A stretch of 64,000 bases of DNA. Source: a bacterium (GTDB taxonomy: Bacteria; Armatimonadota; UBA5829). Made by a program: the position numbers and the translations under genes. The DNA is taken from NCBI GenBank assembly GCA_021371935.1, contig JAJFVF010000004.1, positions 1-64,000 of the forward strand, given 5' to 3'. Numbering within the stretch: position 1 is the first letter of the stretch; the number at the start of each line of letters is the position of its first letter. Positions 25,431 to 33,771 of the stretch are shown here, in pieces. Below the pieces are notes generated by a model. The model made no database searches and was not told the origin of the DNA. It saw only the letters and a program-made list of their open reading frames with translations.

Positions 25431-25917
25431 GCGGTTTTTTTGGACTCGTTCAATAAACGAGGTTCGCCCTGCCAGTTGCTCGTTATTGTGAAGAAAAACG
25501 TCTAATGAAATATAAAACAAAAAATATAAATTACAAAACCAGTTAGTTGGTCGGAAGGCCTGGCCTACCTTCCGACCGGAAGCAAAAGGCATTAAGCCTG
25601 CTTGCTTCGTTGAAGATTATAACGAGAAACTCATGAAAAATCAAGAATATGCAGACACAAGGTTCCTTAAGTATTCCTTAAGTGTGCGCCACAACCGTGC
25701 GCCATGTGCGATATATTGATTAATTTCGTAATATTGCCACAAATTAGAAGCCATACAGACATGTATGTCGATGTTAAATAACGCATAATATTGTTGGCGA
25801 AGGCTTATTCCACTTTACATAGCAAACCGCAAATGGTATATGCTCCTGCGCAGGAAAAAACATAGCCTGCACCGAAATCTTAAGTAATGAAGCGCCGTAA
25901 GGTAATTGAGGCTGTCT
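25431..25917. other. Spacer between the divergent pyr and fol operons
   Basis: About 490 bases without a convincing gene. It holds a 10-bp hairpin, GGTCGGAAGG (25549-25558) with CCTTCCGACC (25568-25577). It also has two tandem direct repeats: TTCCTTAAGT at 25663 and 25674, and GTGCGCCA at 25684 and 25697. The probable folB promoter and the palindrome TCCTGCGCAGGA (25844-25855) follow. A possible 28-codon frame at 25633 lacks a good ribosome site. Confidence 0.6.
25814..25842 (+). promoter_or_regulatory. Probable promoter of folB-folE
   Basis: TTTACA (25814-25819), 17-base spacer ending in TGG, TATATG (25837-25842). Matches are 5/6 and 4/6, helped by the extended TG. A leader of about 70 nt would begin with TCCTGCGCAGGA. 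Confidence 0.5.
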
Positions 25918-26268
25918 GTGGATGAAATTTATATACAAGATATCAAGGCATCCTGCATTATAGGCACGACTGAACAGGAAAGACGCAACAAGCAGGATGT
26001 CGTTATCAACGTAACGCTGCACGCAGATTTGCGCGAGGCAGGGCTCGCGGATAATCTCGGCAAAACAGTCGATTATGAGGCTGTGGAGCACAAAATCGTC
26101 GGTCTTGTCGGGAAATCATCTCGTCATCTGATCGAGGCGCTGGCCGAAGATATCGCCCAAGTCTGTCTGGGCTTCGATATGGTCGAAAAAGTGGACGTGA
26201 GTGTTGCAAAGCCTGCGGCTCTTAAATTCGCAAGGACCGTTAGCGTGAAAATATCACGCGAGTTATAG
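25918..26268 (+). CDS. folB: Dihydroneopterin aldolase
   Basis: Converts dihydroneopterin to 6-hydroxymethyl-dihydropterin in folate synthesis. The 116-aa product fits the small FolB fold: [26 protein letters not shown], then [11 protein letters not shown] and the C-terminal [19 protein letters not shown]. Start GTG 25918 is chosen because GAGG lies six bases upstream and the protein then begins like other FolB proteins; TTG 25906 is an alternative. It is followed by folE after 14 bases. No folK or folP is nearby. Confidence 0.9.
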   Translation: MDEIYIQDIKASCIIGTTEQERRNKQDVVINVTLHADLREAGLADNLGKTVDYEAVEHKIVGLVGKSSRHLIEALAEDIAQVCLGFDMVEKVDVSVAKPAALKFARTVSVKISREL

Positions 26269-26282
26269 AAAGGAAATTGCAA

Positions 26283-26840
26283 TTGAACCAGGAGAAAGTT
26301 GAACATCTGGTCAGAGAACTGCTTATGGAGATAGGCGAAGACCCCGAACGCGAGGGTCTGCTCGATACACCCAAGAGAGTCGCCGAAGCATATAAATTCC
26401 TGTTCAAGGGATACAACCTGAAGATCGAAGACATAATCAAAGGCGCTGTCTTTACACAGGCCACAAATAATATGATCGTGGTGCGGGATATCGAAATCTA
26501 CAGTATGTGCGAACACCATATGCTGCCGTTCTTCGGGCGCTGCCATGTGGGCTATATATCGAAAAACAACGTCATAGGAGTCAGCAAGATTGCACGTATT
26601 GTCGATTGCTTCGCCAGAAGACTTCAAATACAGGAAAGACTCACCAATCAGATCGCGCGTGCCGTAAAAGATTCAATCGACGCGGAAGGTGTGGGAGTCG
26701 TAATAGAGGCGAGGCATCTGTGTATGATGATGCGCGGAGTCGAAAAACAAAACTCACTGATGACTACATCGTCCGTGTTGGGAAGTATGCACGACTCTGT
26801 GGCGACAAGATCGGAATTCCTCTCGCTTATCAGCAAATAG
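26283..26840 (+). CDS. folE: GTP cyclohydrolase I, type IA
   Basis: Opens GTP to dihydroneopterin triphosphate, the first step of folate (and queuosine) synthesis. The 185-aa product has zinc ligands C76 and H79 in CEHH, and C147 in RHLCMMMRG, plus [13 protein letters not shown] 26283 has AGGA eight bases upstream, while TTG 26277 is only two bases from it. Encoded with folB, two steps of one pathway. Folate rather than queuosine use is suggested by folB, since no queCDE genes are present in the window. Confidence 0.94.
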   Translation: MNQEKVEHLVRELLMEIGEDPEREGLLDTPKRVAEAYKFLFKGYNLKIEDIIKGAVFTQATNNMIVVRDIEIYSMCEHHMLPFFGRCHVGYISKNNVIGVSKIARIVDCFARRLQIQERLTNQIARAVKDSIDAEGVGVVIEARHLCMMMRGVEKQNSLMTTSSVLGSMHDSVATRSEFLSLISK

Positions 26841-26848
26841 AGAGGCGA

Positions 26849-27814
26849 TTAGCGCAACTTGCGGTATGACCACTTCCACTTTCCACCCCTCAAGTTGCCG
26901 GCGGCATCAGAGGTAACCCTGTACTGTGCATAATCAACATATAGATCGGTTATGTGCATAATGCCGATGTCGCCCTTCTTGCCGAGTGTGCCGTCGTCAT
27001 ATATGTCATAGCCGTTCCATTTGTAGTGGCATGCTGCATGCGAGTGACCATGCAATATAGCGATTATCTTATAGCCGTTGATGATATCGGCCAGGGATTT
27101 GCGATCGCTATCCTTCCACCACTTTTCACCGCTCTTGGTTTTGAAATCATAGTGCTGAAAGAGGACAATGGGCATGTCTTTGCCGACTCTTTCAAGGTCG
27201 GAGCTAAGCCATTTCCGCACATACTTGTCAGGATAGCGTCCCAAAGAGACAAAGTGGATTCCATCAAGGTCAGACGAATAACAGACATTGCCATCCATAA
27301 CCTCACACATAGGCGAGTAGCGGGATTTGAGCTGATCGACCACATAGTCTGAAGTGCCTTGGCGGCAACCGGCGTAGCGCCACCAGTCGTGGTTGCCGGC
27401 GGTGGCGTATGTGGGATATTTCAAGCGATTATAGTCATCCGGTGCGCCATTAAGCGGAAAGCAGTAATCAAACCAGTTCCATTCATCTTGATAATTGACA
27501 CTGATATCAGGCTCCGGCAAATCGGCGGCATAACCCGTCTTCTTTGAACCGCCATCACATAAATCACCGCAGACAAGCACTGCGCTGGGTATCGCAACCG
27601 TCGCATTCCCAAATTTCATAGGATATGGAGTGCCCGGCAGACTATTCATTGCCTTTACACCTGCCCGGCAGAGATTGCAGTCAACCGCATCCTTGATAAA
27701 ATGCGTGTCCGACACAACAAAAACAGTCAGATCGGTCGCAAAAACTGCTGTTGCGCAGACCATGCACAACAGCAGATTACAGAACAAGACTCGGCTTCGC
27801 ATTAATAGACGCAA
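26849..27814 (-). CDS. Secreted calcineurin-like metallophosphoesterase
   Basis: The 321-aa product has a signal peptide (positive MRLLMRSR, then a hydrophobic core to about residue 26) and all five phosphoesterase motifs: D36-x-H38, GDLCD (D84), GNHD (N141-H142), a QH motif and HGHSH near residue 260. Two metals are expected; the substrate (phosphodiester or monoester) is unknown. Start TTG 27814 has AAGGA six bases upstream and lies two bases past the response-regulator stop; ATG 27802 is an alternative. Coupling to a two-component system is unusual for a secreted phosphoesterase. Confidence 0.83.
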   Translation of the reverse strand: MRLLMRSRVLFCNLLLCMVCATAVFATDLTVFVVSDTHFIKDAVDCNLCRAGVKAMNSLPGTPYPMKFGNATVAIPSAVLVCGDLCDGGSKKTGYAADLPEPDISVNYQDEWNWFDYCFPLNGAPDDYNRLKYPTYATAGNHDWWRYAGCRQGTSDYVVDQLKSRYSPMCEVMDGNVCYSSDLDGIHFVSLGRYPDKYVRKWLSSDLERVGKDMPIVLFQHYDFKTKSGEKWWKDSDRKSLADIINGYKIIAILHGHSHAACHYKWNGYDIYDDGTLGKKGDIGIMHITDLYVDYAQYRVTSDAAGNLRGGKWKWSYRKLR

Positions 27815-27816
27815 AA

Positions 27817-28248
27817 TCAATCCTTCGTATATTGCTCGATCTTTCTGAGTGTGGCAAGAGACATCTTGCGCCTCTCCAAAGCCTGAGAGACCTTGAGCGA
27901 GAGTATCTCGAAAACGTCCACACCCGGAATATTCTTCTCCACATAATCGAACGCGCCGCGCTTCATACACTCGACCGCATTGGCAACGTTGCCGTAAGCC
28001 GTAAGCACGATCACCTCGGTAAATACATCATGCGAAAGCGCTGCCTGCAGCATTTCAAGACCGCTCGACGGTGACTCCATCACCATATCGGTCACCACTA
28101 TGTCATACGGCGGGTTCTTCGACACGATTGCATTTATTCCCGCTTCCTGGGAGTCGGCAGTATCCACTGAATATCCGTCCCGCTCGAGCCTGCGTTTGAC
28201 AACCTGGCGGACAGCCTCTTCATCATCTATCACAAGTATTTTGCACAT
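27817..28248 (-). CDS. Receiver-only response regulator
   Basis: A 143-aa CheY-like protein: acidic pair in ILVIDDEE, phospho-acceptor D54 in VVTDMVM, Thr in VLTAYG and Lys in YVEKN, followed by about 25 residues and no output domain. The receiver resembles those of NtrC-type regulators. ATG 28248 has GAAGGG eight bases upstream. It probably receives phosphate from the GAF kinase encoded immediately upstream and acts on a protein partner rather than DNA (inference). Confidence 0.88.
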   Translation of the reverse strand: MCKILVIDDEEAVRQVVKRRLERDGYSVDTADSQEAGINAIVSKNPPYDIVVTDMVMESPSSGLEMLQAALSHDVFTEVIVLTAYGNVANAVECMKRGAFDYVEKNIPGVDVFEILSLKVSQALERRKMSLATLRKIEQYTKD

Positions 28249-28262
28249 TGAGAACACCCTTC

Positions 28263-28308
28263 AATTTAGTATTTGAGATTTTGTATTGAGTATCTTATTG
28301 AGTATTTA
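28263..28308. repeat. A+T-rich dispersed repeat R6, inverted copy
   Basis: The reverse complement reads TACTCAATA, repeated and ending in ATACTAAATT. It fills the spacer between the histidine kinase and its regulator; relatives are at 206-232 and 50837-50870. Confidence 0.5.
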
Positions 28309-28309
28309 C

Positions 28310-30061
28310 TTAAGGTTCGTATGGGACCAGGATGCTGAATTTGGCGCCTTTGCCGGGCCTGCCGCTCTCAAATATGACGCCGTCATGTGCATCCACGATC
28401 CCCTTCACTATCGATAGACCCAGACCCATCCCTTTGGCACGGGAAGTATAGAACGGATCGAATATCTTCGGCTTCTGATCCGTCGGCACACCTGGACCCT
28501 TGTCGTCAAACGTAATCTGAACATAATTGCCGCCCTGCTTGTTCGGCCTGAGCCATTTCTTGCTCTTCGCGTCGGCAAAACCGGTCGTGATCTTTATCTC
28601 GCCGCCGTCGGGCATGAAGTTTACCGAGTTCTCCATCAACTCAGTGAAACACCGCATCAGTTTCTTTGGGTCGGCCATCACCACCGGTAAATCCTGCGCA
28701 AGTTTCTTCTTGAGCTTCGTCTTTGACCTCTTCGGGAAACCTTCCTCAATTGCCTCCATCACCAGAGCGTTTATATCTACCTCTTCCAAATCGAGCTGAG
28801 TGGCCTTCACGAACTCGCGGAACTCGTTGAGTATCTCCTCAAGCAAAAAGATGCCCTTCTTGATACTCTCCGAGAGCTTGAGAGAAGCTCCCGCGTCAAT
28901 TTTGACCTGCTGGAGCAAATATTCCAGTTCGTTGACATCGCCCTTAATCGCAAAGACACGGTTTCCGATCATATGAGCCGAACGCGCGGACATCTCGCCC
29001 CAGGCAGCCATACGCTCCGTTTTGACGAGCTGGTCGAGCAAACGGGCATTGTCCAGCGCGATGCCGAGCTGGACAGATATGGTCGAGAGAGCGCGCTCAT
29101 CGTCCTCTGTAAAATCATTCGGAAACCACTTATACGGGCTCTTCTTCCTCTGGACCCTGAGCACGCCCAGGATTCCACTGTGACTATTGATAGGCACCGC
29201 CATAAACGCGCCTAAATCTCTCGCGGGCAGTTCCTCGAAACGTCCTCGCCAGCGGGGGTCTTTCTTGGGGTTCTGCACACGTATTGGCTGCTGCTGCTCA
29301 GCAGTCCAACCGGTCAGGCCTTCACCGACATCATAGGACGCCTCGCCTATCTTCTTGCCCAAAGGACCGCGGGAAGCCCTCAATATCAGTTTGCTCGAAG
29401 CTCGGTCATACAAAAAGAGCGAGCAGTCCTCAAACTTCAAAGCCTCTGCAGCTACTTCGATCACCTTTTGCAGAATGGCACCCATGTCCGAGAGACCGTT
29501 GAGTTCTTTTCCTATCTGGATAAGCGCAGCCTCACGGGCCCGAAGCTCGGCGACAGTGATCGCTATCGCCGCCAGATTAGCCAGACCCAGCAGAGTCGCC
29601 TCATGTCGCTCGTCAAATGCGTCCGAATGAGTGCTCTCAATGTTTATCACACCTCGCGTGCGGCCGTCCTTGTCGATCAACGGCACGGCAACTTCACTGC
29701 GCACATCATCGAAGTATTTTCGATAGTATGGGTCCTTGAGCACATCTGAGGAGCGGTATGGCTTACCATTCGCCGCAACATAGCTGGTGATGCCTCGGCC
29801 AGTACCCTCGGCCACCTTGAGCCTACCAAGCCTGACCTCTTCAGTCCAACTGATGCCTGCAGTATAGCGAACATCAAGCTCGCCGCGTTCATGGTCGGCA
29901 GTCGCCAGAAAACCTCTGTCTGCATCGCAGATGAGAACAGCTTCCTCAATAATATACTGCAAAACCTCATCAAGCGATTCGCTGGTCGCTACGAGTTGGC
30001 TTACCCTGGAAAAGAGAGTCGGGTCGGATTTGGGACCGCAGATTGCATCATTAGCTTTCAT
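28310..30061 (-). CDS. Cytoplasmic histidine kinase with two GAF domains
   Basis: A 583-aa soluble sensor. GAF 1 (about 17-170), GAF 2 (about 180-345), a dimerisation/phosphoacceptor helix with H363 in SARSAHMIGNR, and a C-terminal ATPase domain with an N box (ELMENSVNF), FDDKGPG and GLGLSIV. The H box is atypical: the usual HEIRNP reads HMIGNR here, so the Glu that normally follows His is replaced. There is no membrane segment, so the signal is cytosolic (redox, nucleotide or small molecule, not identifiable). Operon with the receiver and phosphoesterase downstream. Confidence 0.87.
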   Translation of the reverse strand: MKANDAICGPKSDPTLFSRVSQLVATSESLDEVLQYIIEEAVLICDADRGFLATADHERGELDVRYTAGISWTEEVRLGRLKVAEGTGRGITSYVAANGKPYRSSDVLKDPYYRKYFDDVRSEVAVPLIDKDGRTRGVINIESTHSDAFDERHEATLLGLANLAAIAITVAELRAREAALIQIGKELNGLSDMGAILQKVIEVAAEALKFEDCSLFLYDRASSKLILRASRGPLGKKIGEASYDVGEGLTGWTAEQQQPIRVQNPKKDPRWRGRFEELPARDLGAFMAVPINSHSGILGVLRVQRKKSPYKWFPNDFTEDDERALSTISVQLGIALDNARLLDQLVKTERMAAWGEMSARSAHMIGNRVFAIKGDVNELEYLLQQVKIDAGASLKLSESIKKGIFLLEEILNEFREFVKATQLDLEEVDINALVMEAIEEGFPKRSKTKLKKKLAQDLPVVMADPKKLMRCFTELMENSVNFMPDGGEIKITTGFADAKSKKWLRPNKQGGNYVQITFDDKGPGVPTDQKPKIFDPFYTSRAKGMGLGLSIVKGIVDAHDGVIFESGRPGKGAKFSILVPYEP

Positions 30062-30164
30062 AACAACTAGAAGTATATCAGAACAGGTGAGTTTGAGACA
30101 ACATCAACTAAGTAAATCACGGCCTTGAACTTGTATCAGAGATACGTAATTCAGACCGAGACGT

Positions 30165-30187
30165 GCAATTTACATAGCGTAAATTGC
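30165..30187. other. Stem-loop upstream of the histidine kinase operon
   Basis: GCAATTTAC (30165-30173), loop ATAGC, GTAAATTGC (30179-30187): a perfect 9-bp stem in the 161-base spacer. It could be an operator for a dimeric regulator or the terminator of the upstream membrane-protein gene. Confidence 0.45.
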
Positions 30188-30222
30188 TTAGTGACTTCAG
30201 TTTAGTGGAAATAGCCTGTATA

Positions 30223-30843
30223 TCAGCCGGAAATCAACGTCCACAACAACCGTATCCCAAGAACGATTAGAATAAATGTGTAAGAACAAGCGTTAGCTAT
30301 CCATGCCCATCTGCACACCGATCCCTTTTGCTCTTTGCCCAATAACCTGCGTCCTACTGAATATTCCAACCAAACCGAGACAAAAAAGAATGGAATGCAC
30401 AGAACCATTGCCGAAATCATGCAAGGCAAAGACCACTCACTAAAAGGTAAATGCAGCAGATTGTTTAGTGTTATAGTCATCATGATTTTTTGCATCAGAG
30501 GTAGCTTTGTCCAGTCTATAGCGCCCGGAACACCTAGCACATTCATTATGGTCGTTCCAAAAAAATAAAATACCAATGATGTGAGCGGAATCCCGAACAA
30601 TGTCGAAACGATGTTGGCTGCTATTACTGTTTTCACTGTTGTTGTCCGGGCAGTAGTGAGAACACGTAATCCAACCACAATCTCAATTGGAATAATTAAG
30701 ACCAGGAATAACCACGACTCCGGCCAGACGAGCATTATCAGAGGTGCACACGCATCTGCGTGCGCTGGAACACCTGACATAATTATTATAAGGAGTATCA
30801 ATGCTCCAATAATGACGATTAACCTGTGTTGTCGGTTGCTCAT
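30223..30843 (-). CDS. Hypothetical integral membrane protein
   Basis: A 206-aa protein with about five hydrophobic helices (roughly 8-26, 36-60, 76-97, 142-163 and 184-203). The central part carries NNLLHLPFSEWSLPC between helices. I do not recognise a family. It is isolated: a bidirectional pair of hairpins separates it from gyrA, and a 161-base spacer separates it from the histidine kinase. Confidence 0.65.
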   Translation of the reverse strand: MSNRQHRLIVIIGALILLIIIMSGVPAHADACAPLIMLVWPESWLFLVLIIPIEIVVGLRVLTTARTTTVKTVIAANIVSTLFGIPLTSLVFYFFGTTIMNVLGVPGAIDWTKLPLMQKIMMTITLNNLLHLPFSEWSLPCMISAMVLCIPFFFVSVWLEYSVGRRLLGKEQKGSVCRWAWIANACSYTFILIVLGIRLLWTLISG

Positions 30844-30879
30844 TCTTCCGTTTCAGCCATTCCTGACACCCGATACTCC

Positions 30880-30919
30880 ATTTTGGTGTTTCGGGAATTC
30901 ATTTCCGAAACACCAAAAT
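30880..30919. terminator. Long A+T-flanked stem-loop between gyrA and the membrane-protein gene
   Basis: ATTTTGGTGTTTCGG (30880-30894) pairs perfectly with CCGAAACACCAAAAT (30905-30919). It sits between the gyrA terminator and the next minus-strand start and may reinforce termination. Confidence 0.6.
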
Positions 30920-30921
30920 AA

Positions 30922-30954
30922 AGGCCGCCCCAAATAAACACCTTGAGGCGGCCT
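30922..30954 (-). terminator. Rho-independent terminator of gyrA
   Basis: AGGCCGCC (30922-30929) pairs with GGCGGCCT (30947-30954), extended by CAA/TTG. On the minus strand it is followed by UUUAUUUU, 15 bases past the gyrA stop. Confidence 0.85.
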
Positions 30955-30968
30955 CTTGATTCTATCGT

Positions 30969-33530
30969 TTATTCTTCGGATTCTTCTTCAGAACCCTCTT
31001 CTTCAATATCATCGACCTCTTCGATGACATCCTCTTCCATATCATCCACAAGGTCGGCTTTCGACTTCTTAGGCTTAGGCTTGGGCTTGAGCGTTTCCTC
31101 AGGAGCCTCAGCTTTGGGTATCCGTGCAAGGCTGCTCACCGAATCGCCATGAGTGAGGTTGATGAGCTTTACACCTTGAGTGCTGCGCCCGCATGAGCGA
31201 ATCTCACAAACCCTTATCTTGAGCATGATCCCGTGCATAGTGATAATCACTATCTTGTCAGTATCATCGACCACGGCTGTCTCAACAATGCGCCCGGTCT
31301 TCTCGCTCAGGTTCATTGTCTTGATGCCTTTGCCGCCCCTGGTCTGTTTGCGATATTGCTCCAGAGGAGTGCGCTTGCCGAATCCCTTTTCAGTGGCAAC
31401 GAGCAGTTCACCCTCGCGGGCAAGTGTCATGCCGACAACTTTATCATCGGCGTTGAGCTTGATTCCTCTCACACCGCCTGCAGCACGTCCCGCGCTCCTC
31501 AAATTCTGCTCATGGAAGCGTATGGACATACCCATTGCAGTAACCAGCACCACTTCGTTATCACCGTTGGAGATATCGACCCATTTCAGGGAGTCGCCCT
31601 CCTCGATATCGAATGCCCGCAGGCCGTTCGAGCGCAGGTTATGGAATTCGGCAAGATCGGTCTTCTTGACCTCGCCCAACTCGGTGGCCATGACCATATA
31701 GCCCTGCTGTTCCATATTGCGTACAGCGATTGTGGCGGTTATCTTATCACCCGGTTCTATGGAGATCAGGTTGATAATCGCAGTGCCCATGGCCTGACGC
31801 GAGGTCTGCGGAATCTCATACGCCTTGAGCCTATAGACCCGGCCTCGGTCCGTGAAGAAGAGGATGTAATGATGAGTGGTGGCCACAAACAGATGGGCCA
31901 TCTTGTCCTCTTCCTTGGCGGTTGCGCCGATTATACCCTTGCCGCCCCGCTTTTGCGCGCGATATGTATCGATAGGGACACGCTTGATGTAGCCGTCGCG
32001 GGTGATGGTGATGATCGTTTCCTCGTCGGGAATAATGTCCTCATCGCCGATCTCGTTGGCTTCCATCGATACGATGCGGGTCTTGCGCGCGTCACCGTAT
32101 TTGTCCTTTAGATATTTGAGGTCGGTCTTGATTACATCGAGAATCTTTTGCGGATCGGAGAGCAGGTCTTCGAGAGCCGCAATCTTTTTGAGCAGTTCCT
32201 TATATTCTTCCTCGATCTTGTCGCGTTCCAAAGCTGTAAGCTGACGAAGCTGCATATTGAGTATCGCTTCGGCCTGGATCTGCGAGAGACCGAAACGGTT
32301 CATTAATTCGTTTCGTGCGATCTCACTGTTTGCAGACGCACGGATAATCTTGATTATCTCGTCCAGGTGGTCCTGCGCTATGCGCAAACCCTCAAGAATA
32401 TGCGCCCTGCGCAGCGCAGCACGCAGGTCGAACTTGGTGCGGCGGACTATCACGTCGACGCGGTGATCGATATAGTGCTGCATCACCTGCTTCAATGTGA
32501 GAATTCTCGGAGTGCCGTCGACCAGAGCCAGCATTATCACGCCGAATGTCTTGCGCAGATCGGTATGTTTGAGCAGGAAGTTGAGGACCTTGCGCGGATG
32601 AGCGTCGCGCTTTAGCTCTATCTGGATCCTGATTCCGGTGCGATCCGAATAATCAAAAATATCGGTGATGCCGTCGATCTTGCGTTCTTTCGCAAGCTGG
32701 GCAATCTTATCAATTAAAGGCTTTTTGTAGCACTGATACGGCAGTTCGGTGACCACAATTGCAGACTTGCCGCCCTCCAGAACCTCAATGTTGGTTTCGG
32801 CCTGCATCACTACCTGCCCACGGCCGGTCTCATATGCGCTGCGAATGCCCTTGGTGCCCAGGATCAGACCCGATGTCGGGAAGTCGGGACCCTTAACAAA
32901 CTGCATGAGCTGCTCAACACTTGCATCGGGATTATCCGCCAGATAGCTGAGGCCATCACAAAGCTCGGTGAGATTGTGCGGCGGTATCTTGGTCGCCATG
33001 CCGACCGCAATTCCGAGAGCGCCATTGGCCAGCAGGTTCGGAAACTTGCCGGGCAGGACAAGCGGTTCCATGCGGGTCTGGTCGTAGTTGTCCGTCCAGT
33101 CGACCGTGTCCTTTTCCAGGTCATCAAGCAATTCGACCGCGTAAGGCGACATCCTCATCTCGGTATATCGCATAGCCGCCGGTGGATCGGGGTCGATCGA
33201 GCCCATATTCCCCTGGCCGTCGATCATAGGATAACGCGAGTTGAAGTCCTGCGCCATTCGGACCATGGTCATGTAGATGGCCACATCACCGTGCGGATGA
33301 TAGTTACCCATGACTTCACCGGTGATCTTGGCGGACTTTCTGTGCTGCGCGGACGGCCCAATGTGAAGGTCGTTCATAGCCGTGAATATCCGCCGCTCGA
33401 CTGGCTTCAGGCCATCCCTTACATCAGGAAGCGCTCTCGATATGATTACGCTCATCGCGTAATCCATATAGGAGCGCTTCAGTTCATCTTCGATATTTAC
33501 AGGGATTAATTCCCGTGCAATGTTGCTCAA
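30969..33530 (-). CDS. gyrA: DNA gyrase subunit A
   Basis: DNA breakage-reunion subunit that supercoils DNA with GyrB. The 853-aa product has catalytic Y122 (AAMRYTE), the GyrA box QKRGGKG near residue 525 and a six-blade wrapping domain, then a very acidic tail ([14 protein letters not shown]). Numbering matches E. coli exactly to Y122, so the quinolone-determining positions can be read directly: V83 instead of Ser and M87 instead of Asp. TTG start 33530 has GAGG eight bases upstream. gyrB is not adjacent; expressed alone from its own promoter. ParC is a less likely alternative because a GyrA box is present. Confidence 0.94.
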   Translation of the reverse strand: MSNIARELIPVNIEDELKRSYMDYAMSVIISRALPDVRDGLKPVERRIFTAMNDLHIGPSAQHRKSAKITGEVMGNYHPHGDVAIYMTMVRMAQDFNSRYPMIDGQGNMGSIDPDPPAAMRYTEMRMSPYAVELLDDLEKDTVDWTDNYDQTRMEPLVLPGKFPNLLANGALGIAVGMATKIPPHNLTELCDGLSYLADNPDASVEQLMQFVKGPDFPTSGLILGTKGIRSAYETGRGQVVMQAETNIEVLEGGKSAIVVTELPYQCYKKPLIDKIAQLAKERKIDGITDIFDYSDRTGIRIQIELKRDAHPRKVLNFLLKHTDLRKTFGVIMLALVDGTPRILTLKQVMQHYIDHRVDVIVRRTKFDLRAALRRAHILEGLRIAQDHLDEIIKIIRASANSEIARNELMNRFGLSQIQAEAILNMQLRQLTALERDKIEEEYKELLKKIAALEDLLSDPQKILDVIKTDLKYLKDKYGDARKTRIVSMEANEIGDEDIIPDEETIITITRDGYIKRVPIDTYRAQKRGGKGIIGATAKEEDKMAHLFVATTHHYILFFTDRGRVYRLKAYEIPQTSRQAMGTAIINLISIEPGDKITATIAVRNMEQQGYMVMATELGEVKKTDLAEFHNLRSNGLRAFDIEEGDSLKWVDISNGDNEVVLVTAMGMSIRFHEQNLRSAGRAAGGVRGIKLNADDKVVGMTLAREGELLVATEKGFGKRTPLEQYRKQTRGGKGIKTMNLSEKTGRIVETAVVDDTDKIVIITMHGIMLKIRVCEIRSCGRSTQGVKLINLTHGDSVSSLARIPKAEAPEETLKPKPKPKKSKADLVDDMEEDVIEEVDDIEEEGSEEESEE

Positions 33531-33565
33531 AATGAGGCCCTCTTCCGATCAATTTGTATACATTA

Positions 33566-33594
33566 ATTATATCGGTTCAATACGCTTCGGTCAA
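33566..33594 (-). promoter_or_regulatory. Sigma70 promoter of gyrA
   Basis: Minus-strand TTGACC (33589-33594) and perfect TATAAT (33566-33571) with a 17-base spacer, 36 bases before the start codon. Confidence 0.82.
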
Positions 33595-33616
33595 GGACGA
33601 AAGATGGGATGATGGT

Positions 33617-33694
33617 TAGCCCGCATTATTCACGTTCTTCGTGAATAATGCTCTCGGAGATCCGAATTATGCGAAAAGCGCATTATCCGGGCTA
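33617..33694. other. 78-nt multi-arm foldback element
   Basis: An outer 7-bp stem TAGCCCG (33617-33623)/CGGGCTA (33688-33694) encloses three hairpins: an 11-bp one (33624-33634 with 33640-33650), a short one, TCGG/CCGA (33654-33664), and a 5-bp one, ATGCG/CGCAT (33669-33683). The shape recalls a cloverleaf, but arm lengths and loops exclude a tRNA. Function unknown. Confidence 0.6.
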
Positions 33695-33726
33695 GATGGT
33701 TGTATGGTGTATCGTCTGATCGCTTC

Positions 33727-33752
33727 GGGTGAGGATTCAGTAATCCTCACCC
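33727..33752 (-). terminator. Gene-end stem-loop of the first DUF4838 gene
   Basis: GGGTGAGGAT (33727-33736), loop TCAGTA, ATCCTCACCC (33743-33752), 20 bases past the stop. It is strong but lacks a U run and belongs to the family with an ATTC-G-ATC type core. Confidence 0.6.
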
Positions 33753-33771
33753 TGTAAGAGATTCAAGACAT

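Noticed and set aside
25663-25710. Possible CRISPR remnant
   Set aside because: Repeat units are only 8-10 bases with 1-5-base gaps; no cas genes in the window.
25633-25719. 28-codon frame upstream of folB
   Set aside because: Weak ribosome site, no hydrophobic or conserved pattern, and it runs through the direct repeats.
31233-32111. 292-codon plus-strand frame opposite gyrA
   Set aside because: Antisense shadow; His-rich composition typical of reverse-frame translation.
33617-33694. Possible tRNA
   Set aside because: Cloverleaf-like outline, but an 11-bp first arm, no TTCRA loop and no anticodon arm of the right size.
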